Shown here in pieces: positions 24,563 to 37,500 of a stretch of DNA of 64,000 nt. The DNA is from Panagrolaimus kolymaensis (taxonomy: Eukaryota; Nematoda; Chromadorea; Rhabditida; Panagrolaimidae). The DNA lies in the NCBI GenBank assembly GCA_028622995.1, contig JAJQJQ010000002.1, forward strand, positions 7,378,001 through 7,442,000, given 5' to 3'. Position 1 is the first letter of the stretch. Every line of letters begins with the position of its first letter. Position numbers and translations under genes: made by a program. Under the pieces are notes generated by a model. The model was not told the origin of the DNA, ran no database searches, and saw only the letters and a list, made by a program, of their open reading frames with translations.

Positions 24563-25698
24563 CTAGCCCAACAACACTGTAAAGCATCGAGGTTTTTTAT
24601 TTTCCCTTCATCAAATTTTTCATCCAAACTATGGTTTATTTGTTTTTGATTTTAAGTAAATTCATAAACTATTGTTTTGTTCGAATTTTCTTAAAACATT
24701 TATCTAGCCCAACAACACTGTAAAGCATCGAGGTTTTTTATTTTCCCTTCATCAAATTTTTCATCCAAACTATGGTTTATTTGTTTTGGATTTTAAGTAA
24801 ATTCATAAACTATTTTTTTTGTTCGAATTTTCTTAAAACATTTCTCTAGCCCAACAACACTGTAAAGCATCGAGGTTTTTTATTTTCCCTTCATCAAATT
24901 TTTCATCCAAACTATGTTTTATTTATTTTGGATTTTAAGTAAATTCATAAACTATTTTTTTTGTTCGAATTTTCTTAAAACATTTCTCTAGCCCAACAAC
25001 AGTGTAAAGCATCGAGGTTTTTTATTTTCCCTTCATCAAATTTTTCATCCAAACTATGTTTTATTTGTTTTGGATTTTAAGTAAATTCATAAACTATTTT
25101 TTTTGTTCGAATTTTCTAAAAACATTTCTCTAGCCCAACAACACTGTAAAGCATCGAGGTTTTTTATTTTCCCTTCATCAAATTTTTCATCCAAACTATG
25201 TTTTATTTGTTTTGGATTTTAAGTAAATTCATAAACTATTTTTTTTGTTCGAATTTTCTTAAAACATTTCTCTAGCCCAACAACACTGTAAAGCATCGAG
25301 GTTTTTTATTTTCCCTTCATCAAATTTTTCATCCAAACTATGTTTTATTTGTTTTGGATTTTAAGTAAATTCATAAACTATTTTTTTTGTTCGAATTTTC
25401 TTAAAACATTTTTTCTAGCCCAACAACACTGTAAAGCATCGAGGTTTTTTATTTTCCCTTCATCAAATTTTTCATCCAAACTATGTTTTATTTGTTTTGG
25501 ATTTTAAGTAAATTCATAAACTATTTTTTTTGTTCGAATTTTCTTAAAACATTTCTCTAGCCCAACAACACTGTAAAGCATCGAGGTTTTTTATTTTCCC
25601 TTCATCAAATTTTTCATCCAAACTATGTTTTATTTGTTTTGGATTTTAAGTAAATTCATAAACTATTTTTTTTGTTCGAATTTTCTTAAAACATTTAT
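24563..25698. repeat. Higher-order repeat unit a, eight monomers (1,136 bp)
   Basis: Junction order is A, A, C, C, C, C, T, C. Monomer 1 has TTTTTGAT and the short CTATTGTTTTG tract, monomer 2 has ATGG, monomer 3 has TTTATTTATTTTGG and monomer 4 has CAGTG. One monomer has TTTTCTAAAAAC near 25,111-25,122, a private change. The next unit starts with the same marker monomer at 25699. Confidence 0.85.
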
Positions 25699-26977
25699 CT
25701 AGCCCAACAACACTGTAAAGCATCGAGGTTTTTTATTTTCCCTTCATCAAATTTTTCATCCAAACTATGGTTTATTTGTTTTTGATTTTAAGTAAATTCA
25801 TAAACTATTGTTTTGATCGAATTTTCTTAAAACATTTATCTAGCCCAACAACACTGTAAAGCATCGAGGTTTTTTATTTTCCCTTCATCAAATTTTTCAT
25901 CCAAACTATGGTTTATTTGTTTTGGATTTTAAGTAAATTCATAAACTATTTTTTTTGTTCGAATTTTCTTAAAACATTTCTCTAGCCCAACAACACTGTA
26001 AAGCATCGAGGTTTTTTATTTTCCCTTCATCAAATTTTTCATCCAAACTATGTTTTATTTATTTTGGATTTTAAGTAAATTCATAAACTATTTTTTTTGT
26101 TCGAATTTTCTTAAAACATTTCTCTAGCCCAACAACAGTGTAAAGCATCGAGGTTTTTTATTTTCCCTTCATCAAATTTTTCATCCAAACTATGTTTTAT
26201 TTGTTTTGGATTTTAAGTAAATTCATAAACTATTTTTTTTGTTCGAATTTTCTTAAAACATTTCTCTAGCCCAACAACACTGTAAAGCATCGAGGTTTTT
26301 TATTTTCCCTTCATCAAATTTTTCATCCAAACTATGTTTTATTTGTTTTGGATTTTAAGTAAATTCATAAACTATTTTTTTTGTTCGAATTTTCTTAAAA
26401 CATTTCTCTAGCCCAACAACACTGTAAAGCATCGAGGTTTTTTATTTTCCCTTCATCAAATTTTTCATCCAAACTATGTTTTATTTGTTTTGGATTTTAA
26501 GTAAATTCATAAACTATTTTTTTTGTTCGAATTTTCTTAAAACATTTTTTCTAGCCCAACAACACTGTAAAGCATCAAGGTTTTTTATTTTCCCTTCATC
26601 AAATTTTTCATCCAAACTATGTTTTATTTGTTTTGGATTTTAAGTAAATTCATAAACTATTTTTTTTGTTCGAATTTTCTTAAAACATTTCTCTAGCCCA
26701 ACAACACTGTAAAGCATCGAGGTTTTTTATTTTCCCTTCATCAAATTTTTCATCCAAACTATGTTTTATTTGTTTTGGATTTTAAGTAAATTCATAAACT
26801 ATTTTTTTTGTTCGAATTTTCTTAAAACATTTTCTCTAGCCCAACAACACTGTAAAGCATCAAGGTTTTTTATTTTCCCTTCATCAAATTTTTCATCCAA
26901 ACTATGTTTTATTTGTTTTGGATTTTAAGTAAATTCATAAACTATTTTTTTTGTTCGAATTTTCTTAAAACATTTCT
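25699..26977. repeat. Higher-order repeat unit b, nine monomers (1,279 bp)
   Basis: The first monomers follow the same marker order as unit a, but the first has TTTTGATCG (25811) where unit a has TTTTGTTCG. The unit is one monomer longer. Its seventh and ninth monomers carry CATCAAGG, a marker otherwise typical of the B-containing blocks, so its right part appears to be a mosaic with block 8. Confidence 0.83.
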
Positions 26978-27544
26978 CTAGCCCAACAACACTGTAAAGC
27001 ATCGAGGTTTTTTATTTTCCCTTCATCAAATTTTTCATCCAAACTATGGTTTATTTGTTTTTGATTTTAAGTAAATTCATAAACTATTGTTTTGATCGAA
27101 TTTTCTTAAAACATTTATCTAGCCCAACAACACTGTAAAGCATCGAGGTTTTTTATTTTCCCTTCATCAAATTTTTCATCCAAAATATGGTTTATTTGTT
27201 TTGGATTTTAAGTAAATTCATAAACTATTTTTTTTGTTCGAATTTTCTTAAAACATTTCTCTAGCCCAACAACACTGTAAAGCATCGAGGTTTTTTATTT
27301 TCCCTTCATCAAATTTTTCATCCAAACTATGTTTTATTTATTTTGGATTTTAAGTAAATTCATAAACTATTTTTTTTGTTCGAATTTTCTTAAAACATTT
27401 CTCTAGCCCAACAACAGTGTAAAGCATCGAGGTTTTTTATTTTCCCTTCATCAAATTTTTCATCCAAACTATGTTTTATTTGTTTTGGATTTTAAGTAAA
27501 TTCATAAACTATTTTTTTTGTTCGAATTTTCTTAAAACATTTCT
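26978..27544. repeat. Higher-order repeat unit c, partial (four monomers)
   Basis: It starts with the marker monomer again (TTTTTGAT at 27056, TTTTGATCG at 27090, exactly 1,279 bp after unit b) and continues through the ATGG, TTTATTTATTTTGG and CAGTG monomers. The array then switches to B-type monomers at 27545. The shared GATCG shows units b and c are closer to each other than to unit a. A private CCAAAATATGG lies near 27,181. Confidence 0.83.
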
Positions 27545-30500
27545 CTAGCCCAACAACACTGTAAAGCATCGAGGTTTTTTATTTTCCCTTCATCAAATTT
27601 TTCATCCAAACTATGTTTTATTTGTTTTGGATTTTAAGTAAATTGATAAACTATTTTTTTTGTTTTAATTTTCTTAAAACATTTTTTCTAGCCCAACAAC
27701 ACTGTAAAGCATCGAGGTTTTTTATTTTCCCTTCATCAAATTTTTCATCCAAACTATGTTTTATTTGTTTTGGATTTTAAGTAAATTCATAAACTATTTT
27801 TTTTGTTCGAATTTTCTTAAAACATTTTTTCTAGCCCAACAACACTGTAAAGCATCGAGGTTTTTTATTTTCCCTTCATCAAATTTTTCATCCAAACTAT
27901 GTTTTATTTGTTTTGGATTTTAAGTAAATTCATAAACTATTTTTTTTGTTCGAATTTTCTTAAAACATTTCTCTAGCCCAACAACACTGTAAAGCATCGA
28001 GGTTTTTTATTTTCCCTTCATCAAATTTTTCATCCAAACTATGTTTTATTTGTTTTGGATTTTAAGTAAATTCATAAACTATTTTTTTTGTTCGAATTTT
28101 CTTAAAACATTTTTTCTAGCCCAACAACACTGTAAAGCATCAAGGTTTTTTATTTTCCCTTCATCAAATTTTTCATCCAAACTATGTTTTATTTGTTTTG
28201 GATTTTAAGTAAATTCATAAACTATTTTTTTTGTTCGAATTTTCTTAAAACATTTCTCTAGCCCAACAACACTGTAAAGCATCGAGGTTTTTTATTTTCC
28301 CTTCATCAAATTTTTCATCCAAACTATGTTTTATTTGTTTTGGATTTTAAGTAAATTCATAAACTATTTTTTTTGTTCGAATTTTCTTAAAACATTTTCT
28401 CTAGCCCAACAACACTGTAAAGCATCAAGGTTTTTTATTTTCCCTTCATCAAATTTTTCATCCAAACTATGTTTTATTTGTTTTGGATTTTAAGTAAATT
28501 CATAAACTATTTTTTTTGTTCGAATTTTCTTAAAACATTTCTCTAGCCCAACAACACTGTAAAGCATCGAGGTTTTTTATTTTCCCTTCATCAAATTTTT
28601 CATCCAAACTATGTTTTATTTGTTTTGGATTTTAAGTAAATTCATAAACTATTTTTTTTGTTCGAATTTTCTTAAAACATTTTTTCTAGCCCAACAACAC
28701 TGTAAAGCATCGAGGTTTTTTATTTTCCCTTCATCAAATTTTTCATCCAAACTATGTTTTATTTGTTTTGGATTTTAAGTAAATTCATAAACTATTTTTT
28801 TTGTTCGAATTTTCTTAAAACATTTTTTCTAGCCCAACAACACTGTAAAGCATCGAGGTTTTTTATTTTCCCTTCATCAAATTTTTCATCCAAACTATGT
28901 TTTATTTGTTTTGGATTTTAAGTAAATTGATAAACTATTTTTTTTGTTTTAATTTTCTTAAAACATTTTTTCTAGCCCAACAACACTGTAAAGCATCGAG
29001 GTTTTTTATTTTCCCTTCATCAAATTTTTCATCCAAACTATGTTTTATTTGTTTTGGATTTTAAGTAAATTCATAAACTATTTTTTTTGTTCGAATTTTC
29101 TTAAAACATTTTTTCTAGCCCAACAACACTGTAAAGCATCGAGGTTTTTTATTTTCCCTTCATCAAATTTTTCATCCAAACTATGTTTTATTTGTTTTGG
29201 ATTTTAAGTAAATTCATAAACTATTTTTTTTGTTCGAATTTTCTTAAAACATTTTTTCTAGCCCAACAACACTGTAAAGCATCGAGGTTTTTTATTTTCC
29301 CTTCATCAAATTTTTCATCCAAACTATGTTTTATTTGTTTTGGATTTTAAGTAAATTGATAAACTATTTTTTTTGTTTTAATTTTCTTAAAACATTTTTT
29401 CTAGCCCAACAACACTGTAAAGCATCGAGGTTTTTTATTTTCCCTTCATCAAATTTTTCATCCAAACTATGTTTTATTTGTTTTGGATTTTAAGTAAATT
29501 CATAAACTATTTTTTTTGTTCGAATTTTCTTAAAACATTTTTTCTAGCCCAACAACACTGTAAAGCATCGAGGTTTTTTATTTTCCCTTCATCAAATTTT
29601 TCATCCAAACTATGTTTTATTTGTTTTGGATTTTAAGTAAATTCATAAACTATTTTTTTTGTTCGAATTTTCTTAAAACATTTCTCTAGCCCAACAACAC
29701 TGTAAAGCATCGAGGTTTTTTAGTTTCCCTTCATCAAATTTTTCATCCAAACTATGTTTTATTTGTTTTGGATTTTAATTAAATTCATAAACTATTTTTT
29801 TTGTTCGAATTTTCTTAAAACATTTTCTCTAGCCCAACAACACTGTAAAGCATCAAGGTTTTTTATTTTCCCTTCCTCAAATTTTTCATCCAAACTATGT
29901 TTTATTTGTTTTGGATTTTAAGTAAATTCATAAACTATTTTTTTTGTTCGAATTTTCTTAAAACATTTTTTCTAGCCCAACAACACTGTAAAGCATCGAG
30001 GTTTTTTATTTTCCCTTCATCAAATTTTTCATCCAAACTATGTTTTATTTGTTTTGGATTTTAAGTAAATTCATAAACTATTTTTTTTGTTCGAATTTTC
30101 TTAAAACATTTTTTCTAGCCCAACAACACTGTAAAGCATCGAGGTTTTTTATTTTCCCTTCATCAAATTTTTCATCCAAACTATGTTTTATTTGTTTTGG
30201 ATTTTAAGTAAATTGATAAACTATTTTTTTTGTTTTAATTTTCTTAAAACATTTTTTCTAGCCCAACAACACTGTAAAGCATCGAGGTTTTTTATTTTCC
30301 CTTCATCAAATTTTTCATCCAAACTATGTTTTATTTGTTTTGGATTTTAAGTAAATTCATAAACTATTTTTTTTGTTCGAATTTTCTTAAAACATTTTCT
30401 CTAGCCCAACAACACTGTAAAGCATCAAGGTTTTTTATTTTCCCTTCATCAAATTTTTCATCCAAACTATGTTTTATTTGTTTTGGATTTTAAGTAAATT

Positions 30501-32542
30501 CATAAACTATTTTTTTTGTTCGAATTTTCTTAAAACATTTCTCTAGCCCAACAACACTGTAAAGCATCGAGGTTTTTTATTTTCCCTTCATCAAATTTTT
30601 CATCCAAACTATGTTTTATTTGTTTTGGATTTTAAGTAAATTCATAAACTATTTTTTTTGTTCGAATTTTCTTAAAACATTTTTTCTAGCCCAACAACAC
30701 TGTAAAGCATCGAGGTTTTTTATTTTCCCTTCATCAAATTTTTCATCCAAACTATGTTTTATTTGTTTTGGATTTTAAGTAAATTCATAAACTATTTTTT
30801 TTGTTCGAATTTTCTTAAAACATTTTTTCTAGCCCAACAACACTGTAAAGCATCGAGGTTTTTTATTTTCCCTTCATCAAATTTTTCATCCAAACTATGT
30901 TTTATTTGTTTTGGATTTTAAGTAAATTGATAAACTATTTTTTTTGTTTTAATTTTCTTAAAACATTTTTTCTAGCCCAACAACACTGTAAAGCATCGAG
31001 GTTTTTTATTTTCCCTTCATCAAATTTTTCATCCAAACTATGTTTTATTTGTTTTGGATTTTAAGTAAATTCATAAACTATTTTTTTTGTTCGAATTTTC
31101 TTAAAACATTTTTTCTAGCCCAACAACACTGTAAAGCATCGAGGTTTTTTATTTTCCCTTCATCAAATTTTTCATCCAAACTATGTTTTATTTGTTTTGG
31201 ATTTTAAGTAAATTGATAAACTATTTTTTTTGTTTTAATTTTCTTAAAACATTTTTTCTAGCCCAACAACACTGTAAAGCATCGAGGTTTTTTATTTTCC
31301 CTTCATCAAATTTTTCATCCAAACTATGTTTTATTTGTTTTGGATTTTAAGTAAATTCATAAACTATTTTTTTTGTTCGAATTTTCTTAAAACATTTCTC
31401 TAGCCCAACAACACTGTAAAGCATCGAGGTTTTTTATTTTCCCTTCATCAAATTTTTCATCCAAACTATGTTTTATTTGTTTTGGATTTTAAGTAAATTC
31501 ATAAACTATTTTTTTTGTTCGAATTTTCTTAAAACATTTTTTCTAGCCCAACAACACTGTAAAGCATCGAGGTTTTTTATTTTCCCTTCATCAAATTTTT
31601 CATCCAAACTATGTTTTATTTGTTTTGGATTTTAAGTAAATTCATAAACTATTTTTTTTGTTCGAATTTTCTTAAAACATTTCTCTAGCCCAACAACACT
31701 GTAAAGCATCGAGGTTTTTTAGTTTCCCTTCATCAAATTTTTCATCCAAACTATGTTTTATTTGTTTTGGATTTTAATTAAATTCATAAACTATTTTTTT
31801 TGTTCGAATTTTCTTAAAACATTTTTTCTAGCCCAACAACACTGTAAAGCATCGAGGTTTTTTATTTTCCCTTCATCAAATTTTTCATCCAAACTATGTT
31901 TTATTTGTTTTGGATTTTAAGTAAATTCATAAACTATTTTTTTTGTTCGAATTTTCTTAAAACATTTTTTCTAGCCCAACAACACTGTAAAGCATCGAGG
32001 TTTTTTATTTTCCCTTCATCAAATTTTTCATCCAAACTATGTTTTATTTGTTTTGGATTTTAAGTAAATTGATAAACTATTTTTTTTGTTTTAATTTTCT
32101 TAAAACATTTTTTCTAGCCCAACAACACTGTAAAGCATCGAGGTTTTTTATTTTCCCTTCATCAAATTTTTCATCCAAACTATGTTTTATTTGTTTTGGA
32201 TTTTAAGTAAATTCATAAACTATTTTTTTTGTTCGAATTTTCTTAAAACATTTTTTCTAGCCCAACAACACTGTAAAGCATCGAGGTTTTTTATTTTCCC
32301 TTCATCAAATTTTTCATCCAAACTATGTTTTATTTGTTTTGGATTTTAAGTAAATTCATAAACTATTTTTTTTGTTCGAATTTTCTTAAAACATTTTTTC
32401 TAGCCCAACAACACTGTAAAGCATCGAGGTTTTTTATTTTCCCTTCATCAAATTTTTCATCCAAACTATGTTTTATTTGTTTTGGATTTTAAGTAAATTG
32501 ATAAACTATTTTTTTTGTTTTAATTTTCTTAAAACATTTTTT
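27545..32542. repeat. Block 8: second island of B-variant monomers
   Basis: About 35 monomers. Eight B sites are at 27642, 28926, 29355, 30212, 30926, 31212, 32068 and 32497. Spacings are multiples of the monomer (9, 3, 6, 5, 2, 6 and 3 units), so the regular trimer of block 1 is mostly broken up here. The companion markers CATCAAGG, AGTTTCCC, AATTAA and CCTTCCTC also return. Between 6.2 and 27.6 kb I saw no B monomer, so the two islands probably share recent ancestry. Confidence 0.87.
29686..30257. repeat. Four-monomer marker cassette, copy 3 of 3
   Basis: Variant order and spacing match copies 1 and 2: AATTAA at 29773 and B at 30212, 439 bp apart. Upstream, B at 29355 matches B at 5270 once the 43 bp fragment is allowed for. 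Downstream, agreement with 6.2-6.7 kb continues for about three monomers. The matched block is therefore roughly 1.4 kb, with an offset of 24,042 bp to the right of the 43 bp fragment and 24,085 to its left. Confidence 0.88.
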
Positions 32543-34541
32543 CTAGCCCAACAACACTGTAAAGCATCGAGGTTTTTTATTTTCCCTTCATCAAATTTTT
32601 CATCCAAACTATGTTTTATTTGTTTTGGATTTTAAGTAAATTCATAAACTATTTTTTTTGTTCGAATTTTCTTAAAACATTTCTCTAGCCCAACAACACT
32701 GTAAAGCATCGAGGTTTTTTATTTTCCCTTCATCAAATTTTTCATCCAAACTATGTTTTATTTGTTTTGGATTTTAAGTAAATTCATAAACTATTTTTTT
32801 TGTTCGAATTTTCTTAAAACATTTTTTCTAGCCCAACAACACTGTAAAGCATCGAGGTTTTTTATTTTCCCTTCATCAAATTTTTCATCCAAACTATGTT
32901 TTATTTGTTTTGGATTTTAAGTAAATTCATAAACTATTTTTTTTGTTCGAATTTTCTTAAAACATTTTCTCTAGCCCAACAACACTGTAAAGCATCAAGG
33001 TTTTTTATTTTCCCTTCCTCAAATTTTTCATCCAAACTATGTTTTATTTGTTTTGGATTTTAAGTAAATTCATAAACTATTTTTTTTGTTCGAATTTTCT
33101 TAAAACATTTTTTCTAGCCCAACAACACTGTAAAGCATCGAGGTTTTTTATTTTCGCTTCATCAAATTTTTCATCCAAACTATGTTTTATTTGTTTTGGA
33201 TTTTAAGTAAATTCATAAACTATTTTTTTTGTTCGAATTTTCTTAAAACATTTTTTCTAGCCCAACAACACTGTAAAGCATCGAGGTTTTTTATTTTCCC
33301 TTCATCAAATTTTTCATCCAAACTATGTTTTATTTGTTTTGGATTTTAAGTAAATTCATAAACTATTTTTTTTGTTCGAATTTTCTTAAAACATTTTTTC
33401 TATACCAACAACACTGTAAAGCATCGAGGTTTTTTATTTTCCCTTCATCAAATTTTTCATCCAAACTATGTTTTATTTGTTTTGGATTTTAAGTAAATTC
33501 ATAAACTATTTTTTTTGTTCGAATTTTCTTAAAACATTTTTTCTAGCCCAACAACACTGTAAAGCATCGAGGTTTTTTATTTTCCCTTCATCAAATTTTT
33601 CATCCAAACTATGTTTTATTTGTTTTGGATTTTAAGTAAATTCATAAACTATTTTTTTTGTTTTAATTTTCTTAAAACATTTTTTCTAGCGCAACAACAC
33701 TGTAAAGCATCGAGGTTTTTTATTTTCCCTTCATCAAATTTTTCATCCAAACTATGTTTTATTTGTTTTGGATTTTAAGTAAATTCATAAACTATTTTTT
33801 TTGTTCGAATTTTCTTAAAACATTTCTCTAGCCCAACAACACTGTAAAGCATCGAGGTTTTTTATTTTCCCTTCATCAAATTTTTCATCCAAACTATGTT
33901 TTATTTGTTTTGGATTTTAAGTAAATTCATAAACTATTTTTTTTGTTCGAATTTTCTTAAAACATTTTCTCTAGCCCAACAACACTGTAAAGCATCAAGG
34001 TTTTTTATTTTCCCTTCCTCAAATTTTTCATCCAAACTATGTTTTATTTGTTTTGGATTTTAAGTAAATTCATAAACTATTTTTTTTGTTCGAATTTTCT
34101 TAAAACATTTTTTCTAGCCCAACAACACTGTAAAGCATCGAGGTTTTTTATTTTCCCTTCATCAAATTTTTCATCCAAACTATGTTTTATTTGTTTTGGA
34201 TTTTAAGTAAATTCATAAACTATTTTTTTTGTTCGAATTTTCTTAAAACATTTTTTCTAGCCCAACAACACTGTAAAGCATCGAGGTTTTTTATTTTCCC
34301 TTCATCAAATTTTTCATCCAAACTATGTTTTATTTGTTTTGGATTTTAAGTAAATTCATAAACTATTTTTTTTGTTCGAATTTTCTTAAAACATTTTTTC
34401 TAGCCCAACAACACTGTAAAGCATCGAGGTTTTTTATTTTCCCTTCATCAAATTTTTCATCCAAACTATGTTTTATTTGTTTTGGATTTTAAGTAAATTC
34501 ATAAACTATTTTTTTTGTTCGAATTTTCTTAAAACATTTAT
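32543..34541. repeat. Block 9: transition block after the B island
   Basis: Fourteen monomers, mostly with T junctions. CATCAAGG-CTTCCTCAAA monomers appear near 32.97 and 33.98 kb, but complete B monomers are absent. One junction reads TCTATACCAAC (near 33,400), one monomer starts CTAGCGCAAC at 33686, and TTTTCGCTTC occurs near 33,151. The monomer at 33543 carries half of the B signature. Confidence 0.82.
33543..33685. repeat. Half-B monomer, possible recombinant
   Basis: This 143 bp monomer has the ordinary TTCATAAAC but the B-type GTTTTAATTTT. In the other 19 B monomers listed here TTGATAAAC and GTTTTAA occur together, about 20 bp apart. A crossover or short gene conversion between a normal and a B monomer within that gap, or a single reversion of G to C, would produce it. 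Confidence 0.85.
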
Positions 34542-37500
34542 CTAGCCCAACAACACTGTAAAGCATCGAGGTTTTTTATTTTCCCTTCATCAAATTTTTC
34601 ATCCAAACTATGTTTTATTTGTTTTAGATTTTAAGTAAATTCATAAACTATTTTTTTTGTTCGAATTTTCTTAAAACATTTCTCTAGCCCAACAACACTG
34701 TAAAGCATCGAGGTTTTTTATTTTCCCTTCATCAAATTTTTCATCCAAACTATGTTTTATTTGTTTTGGATTTTAAGTAAATTCATAAACTATTTTTTTT
34801 GTTCGAATTTTCTTAAAACATTTTTTCTAGCCCAACAACACTGTAAAGCATCGAGGTTTTTTATTTTCCCTTCATCAAATTTTTCATCCAAACTATGTTT
34901 TATTTGTTTTGGATTTTAAGTAAATTCATAAACTATTTTTTTTGTTCGAATTTTCTTAAAACATTTATCTAGCCCAACAACACTGTAAAGCATCGAGGTT
35001 TTTTATTTTCCCTTCATCAAATTTTTCATCCAAACTATGGTTTATTTGTTTTGGATTTTAAGTAAATTCATAAACTATTTTTTTTGTTCGAATTTTCTTA
35101 AAACATTTCTCTAGCCCAACAACACTGTAAAGCTTCGAGGTTTTTTATTTTCCCTTCATCAAATTTTTCATCCAAACTATGTTTTATTTGTTTTTGATTT
35201 TAAGTAAATTCATAAACTATTTTTTTTGTTCGAATTTTCTTAAAACATTTCTCTAGCCCAACAACACTGTAAAGCTTCGAGGTTTTTTATTTTCCCTTCA
35301 TCAAATTTTTCATCCAAACTATGTTTTATTTGTTTTGGATTTTAAGTAAATTCATAAACTATTTTTTTTGTTCGAATTTTCTTAAAACATTTATCTAGCC
35401 CAACAACACTGTAAAGCATCGAGGTTTTTTATTTTCCCTTCATCAAATTTTTCATCCAAACTATGTTTTATTTGTTTTGGATTTTAAGTAAATTCATAAA
35501 CTATTTTTTTTGTTCGAATTTTCTTAAAACATTTTCTCTAGCCCAACAACACTGTAAAGCATCAAGGTTTTTTATTTTCCCTTCCTCAAATTTTTCATCC
35601 AAACTATGTTTTATTTGTTTAGGATTTTAAGTAAATTCATAAACTATTTTTTTTGTTCGAATTTTCTTAAAACATTTCTCTAGCCCAACAACACTGTAAA
35701 GCATCGAGGTTTTTTATTTTCCCTTCATCAAATTTTTCATCCAAACTATGTTTTATTTGTTTTGGATTTTAAGTAAATTCATAAACTATTTTTTTTGTTC
35801 GAATTTTCTTAAAACATTTTCTCTAGCCCAACAACACTGTAAAGCATCGAGGTTTTTTATTTTCCCTTCATCAAATTTTTCATCCAAACTATGTTTTATT
35901 TGTTTTGGATTTTAAGTAAATTCATAAACTATTTTTTTTGTTCGAATTTTCTTAAAACATTTCTCTAGCCCAACAACACTATAAAGCATCGAAATTTTTT
36001 ATTTTCCCTTCATCAAATTTTTCATCCAAACTATGTTTTATTTGTTTTGGATTTTAAGTAAATTCATAAACTATTTTTTTTGTTCGAATTTTCTTAAAAC
36101 ATTTTCTCTAGCCCAACAACACTGTAAAGCATCAAGGTTTTTTATTTTCCCTTCCTCAAATTTTTCATCCAAACTATGTTTTATTTGTTTAGGATTTTAA
36201 GTAAATTCATAAACTATTTTTTTTGTTCGAATTTTCTTAAAACATTTCTCTAGCCCAACAACACTGTAAAGCATCGAGGTTTTTTATTTTCCCTTCATCA
36301 AATTTTTCATCCAAACTATGGTTTATTTGTTTTGGATTTTAAGTAAATTCATAAACTATTTTTTTTGTTCGAATTTTCTTAAAACATTTCTCTAGCCCAA
36401 CAACACTGTAAAGCATAGATGTTTTTTATTTTCCCTTCATCAAATTTTTCATCCAAACTATGTTTTATTTGTTTTGGATTTTAAGTAAATTCATAAACTA
36501 TTTTTTTTGTTCGAATTTTCTTAAAACATTTATCTAGCCCAACAACACTGTAAAGCATCGAGGTTTTTTATTTTCCCTTCATCAAATTTTTCATCCAAAC
36601 TATGTTTTATTTGTTTTGGATTTTAAGTAAATTCATAAACTATTTTTTTTGTTCGAATTTTCTTAAAACATTTATCTAGCCCAACAACACTGTAAAGCAT
36701 CGAGGTTTTTTATTTTCCCTTCATCAAATTTTTCATCCAAACTATGGTTTATTTGTTTTGGATTTTAAGTAAATTCATAAACTATTTTTTTTGTTCGAAT
36801 TTTCTTAAAACATTTCTCTAGCCCAACAACACTGTAAAGCATCGAGGTTTTTTATTTTCCCTTCATCAAATTTTTCATCCAAACTATGTTTTATTTGTTT
36901 TGGATTTTAAGTAAATTCATAAACTATTTTTTTTGTTCGAATTTTCTTAAAACATTTATCTAGCCCAACAACACTGTAAAGCATCGAGGTTTTTTATTTT
37001 CCCTTCATCAAATTTTTCATCCAAACTATGGTTTATTTGTTTTGGATTTTAAGTAAATTCATAAACTATTTTTTTTGTTCGAATTTTCTTAAAACATTTC
37101 TCTAGCCCAACAACACTGTAAAGCTTCGAGGTTTTTTATTTTCCCTTCATCAAATTTTTCATCCAAACTATGTTTTATTTGTTTTGGATTTTAAGTAAAT
37201 TCATAAACTATTTTTTTTGTTCGAATTTTCTTAAAACATTTCTCTAGCCCAACAACACTGTAAAGCTTCGAGGTTTTTTATTTTCCCTTCATCAAATTTT
37301 TCATCCAAACTATGGTTTATTTGTTTTGGATTTTAAGTAAATTCATAAACTATTGTTTTGTTCGAATTTTCATAAAACATTTATCTAGCCCAACAACACT
37401 GTAAAGCATCGAGGTTTTTTATTTTCCCTTCATCAAATTTTTCATCCAAACTATGTTTTATTTGTTTTGGATTTTAAGTAAATTCATAAACTATTGTTTT

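Larger units (their letters stand above)
22574..27544. repeat. Block 7: array of 8-9 monomer higher-order repeats
   Basis: About 35 monomers built around a marker monomer with ATGGTTTA, TTTGTTTTTGATTT and CTATTGTTTTG. Its TGTTTTTGAT motif starts at 22652, 24216, 24641, 25777 and 27056; an earlier one is at 20943. It is usually followed by a type A ATGG monomer, then TTTATTTATTTTGG, then CAGTG. Near 22,881 one monomer has CATCGTGG instead of CATCGAGG, which opens a 69-codon frame of no biological meaning. Confidence 0.85.

Noticed and set aside
8531..33160. TTTTCGCTTC shared at about 8.53 and 33.15 kb as another long-range copy
   Set aside because: The flanking junction types and markers do not match, so a recurrent single-base change is as likely.
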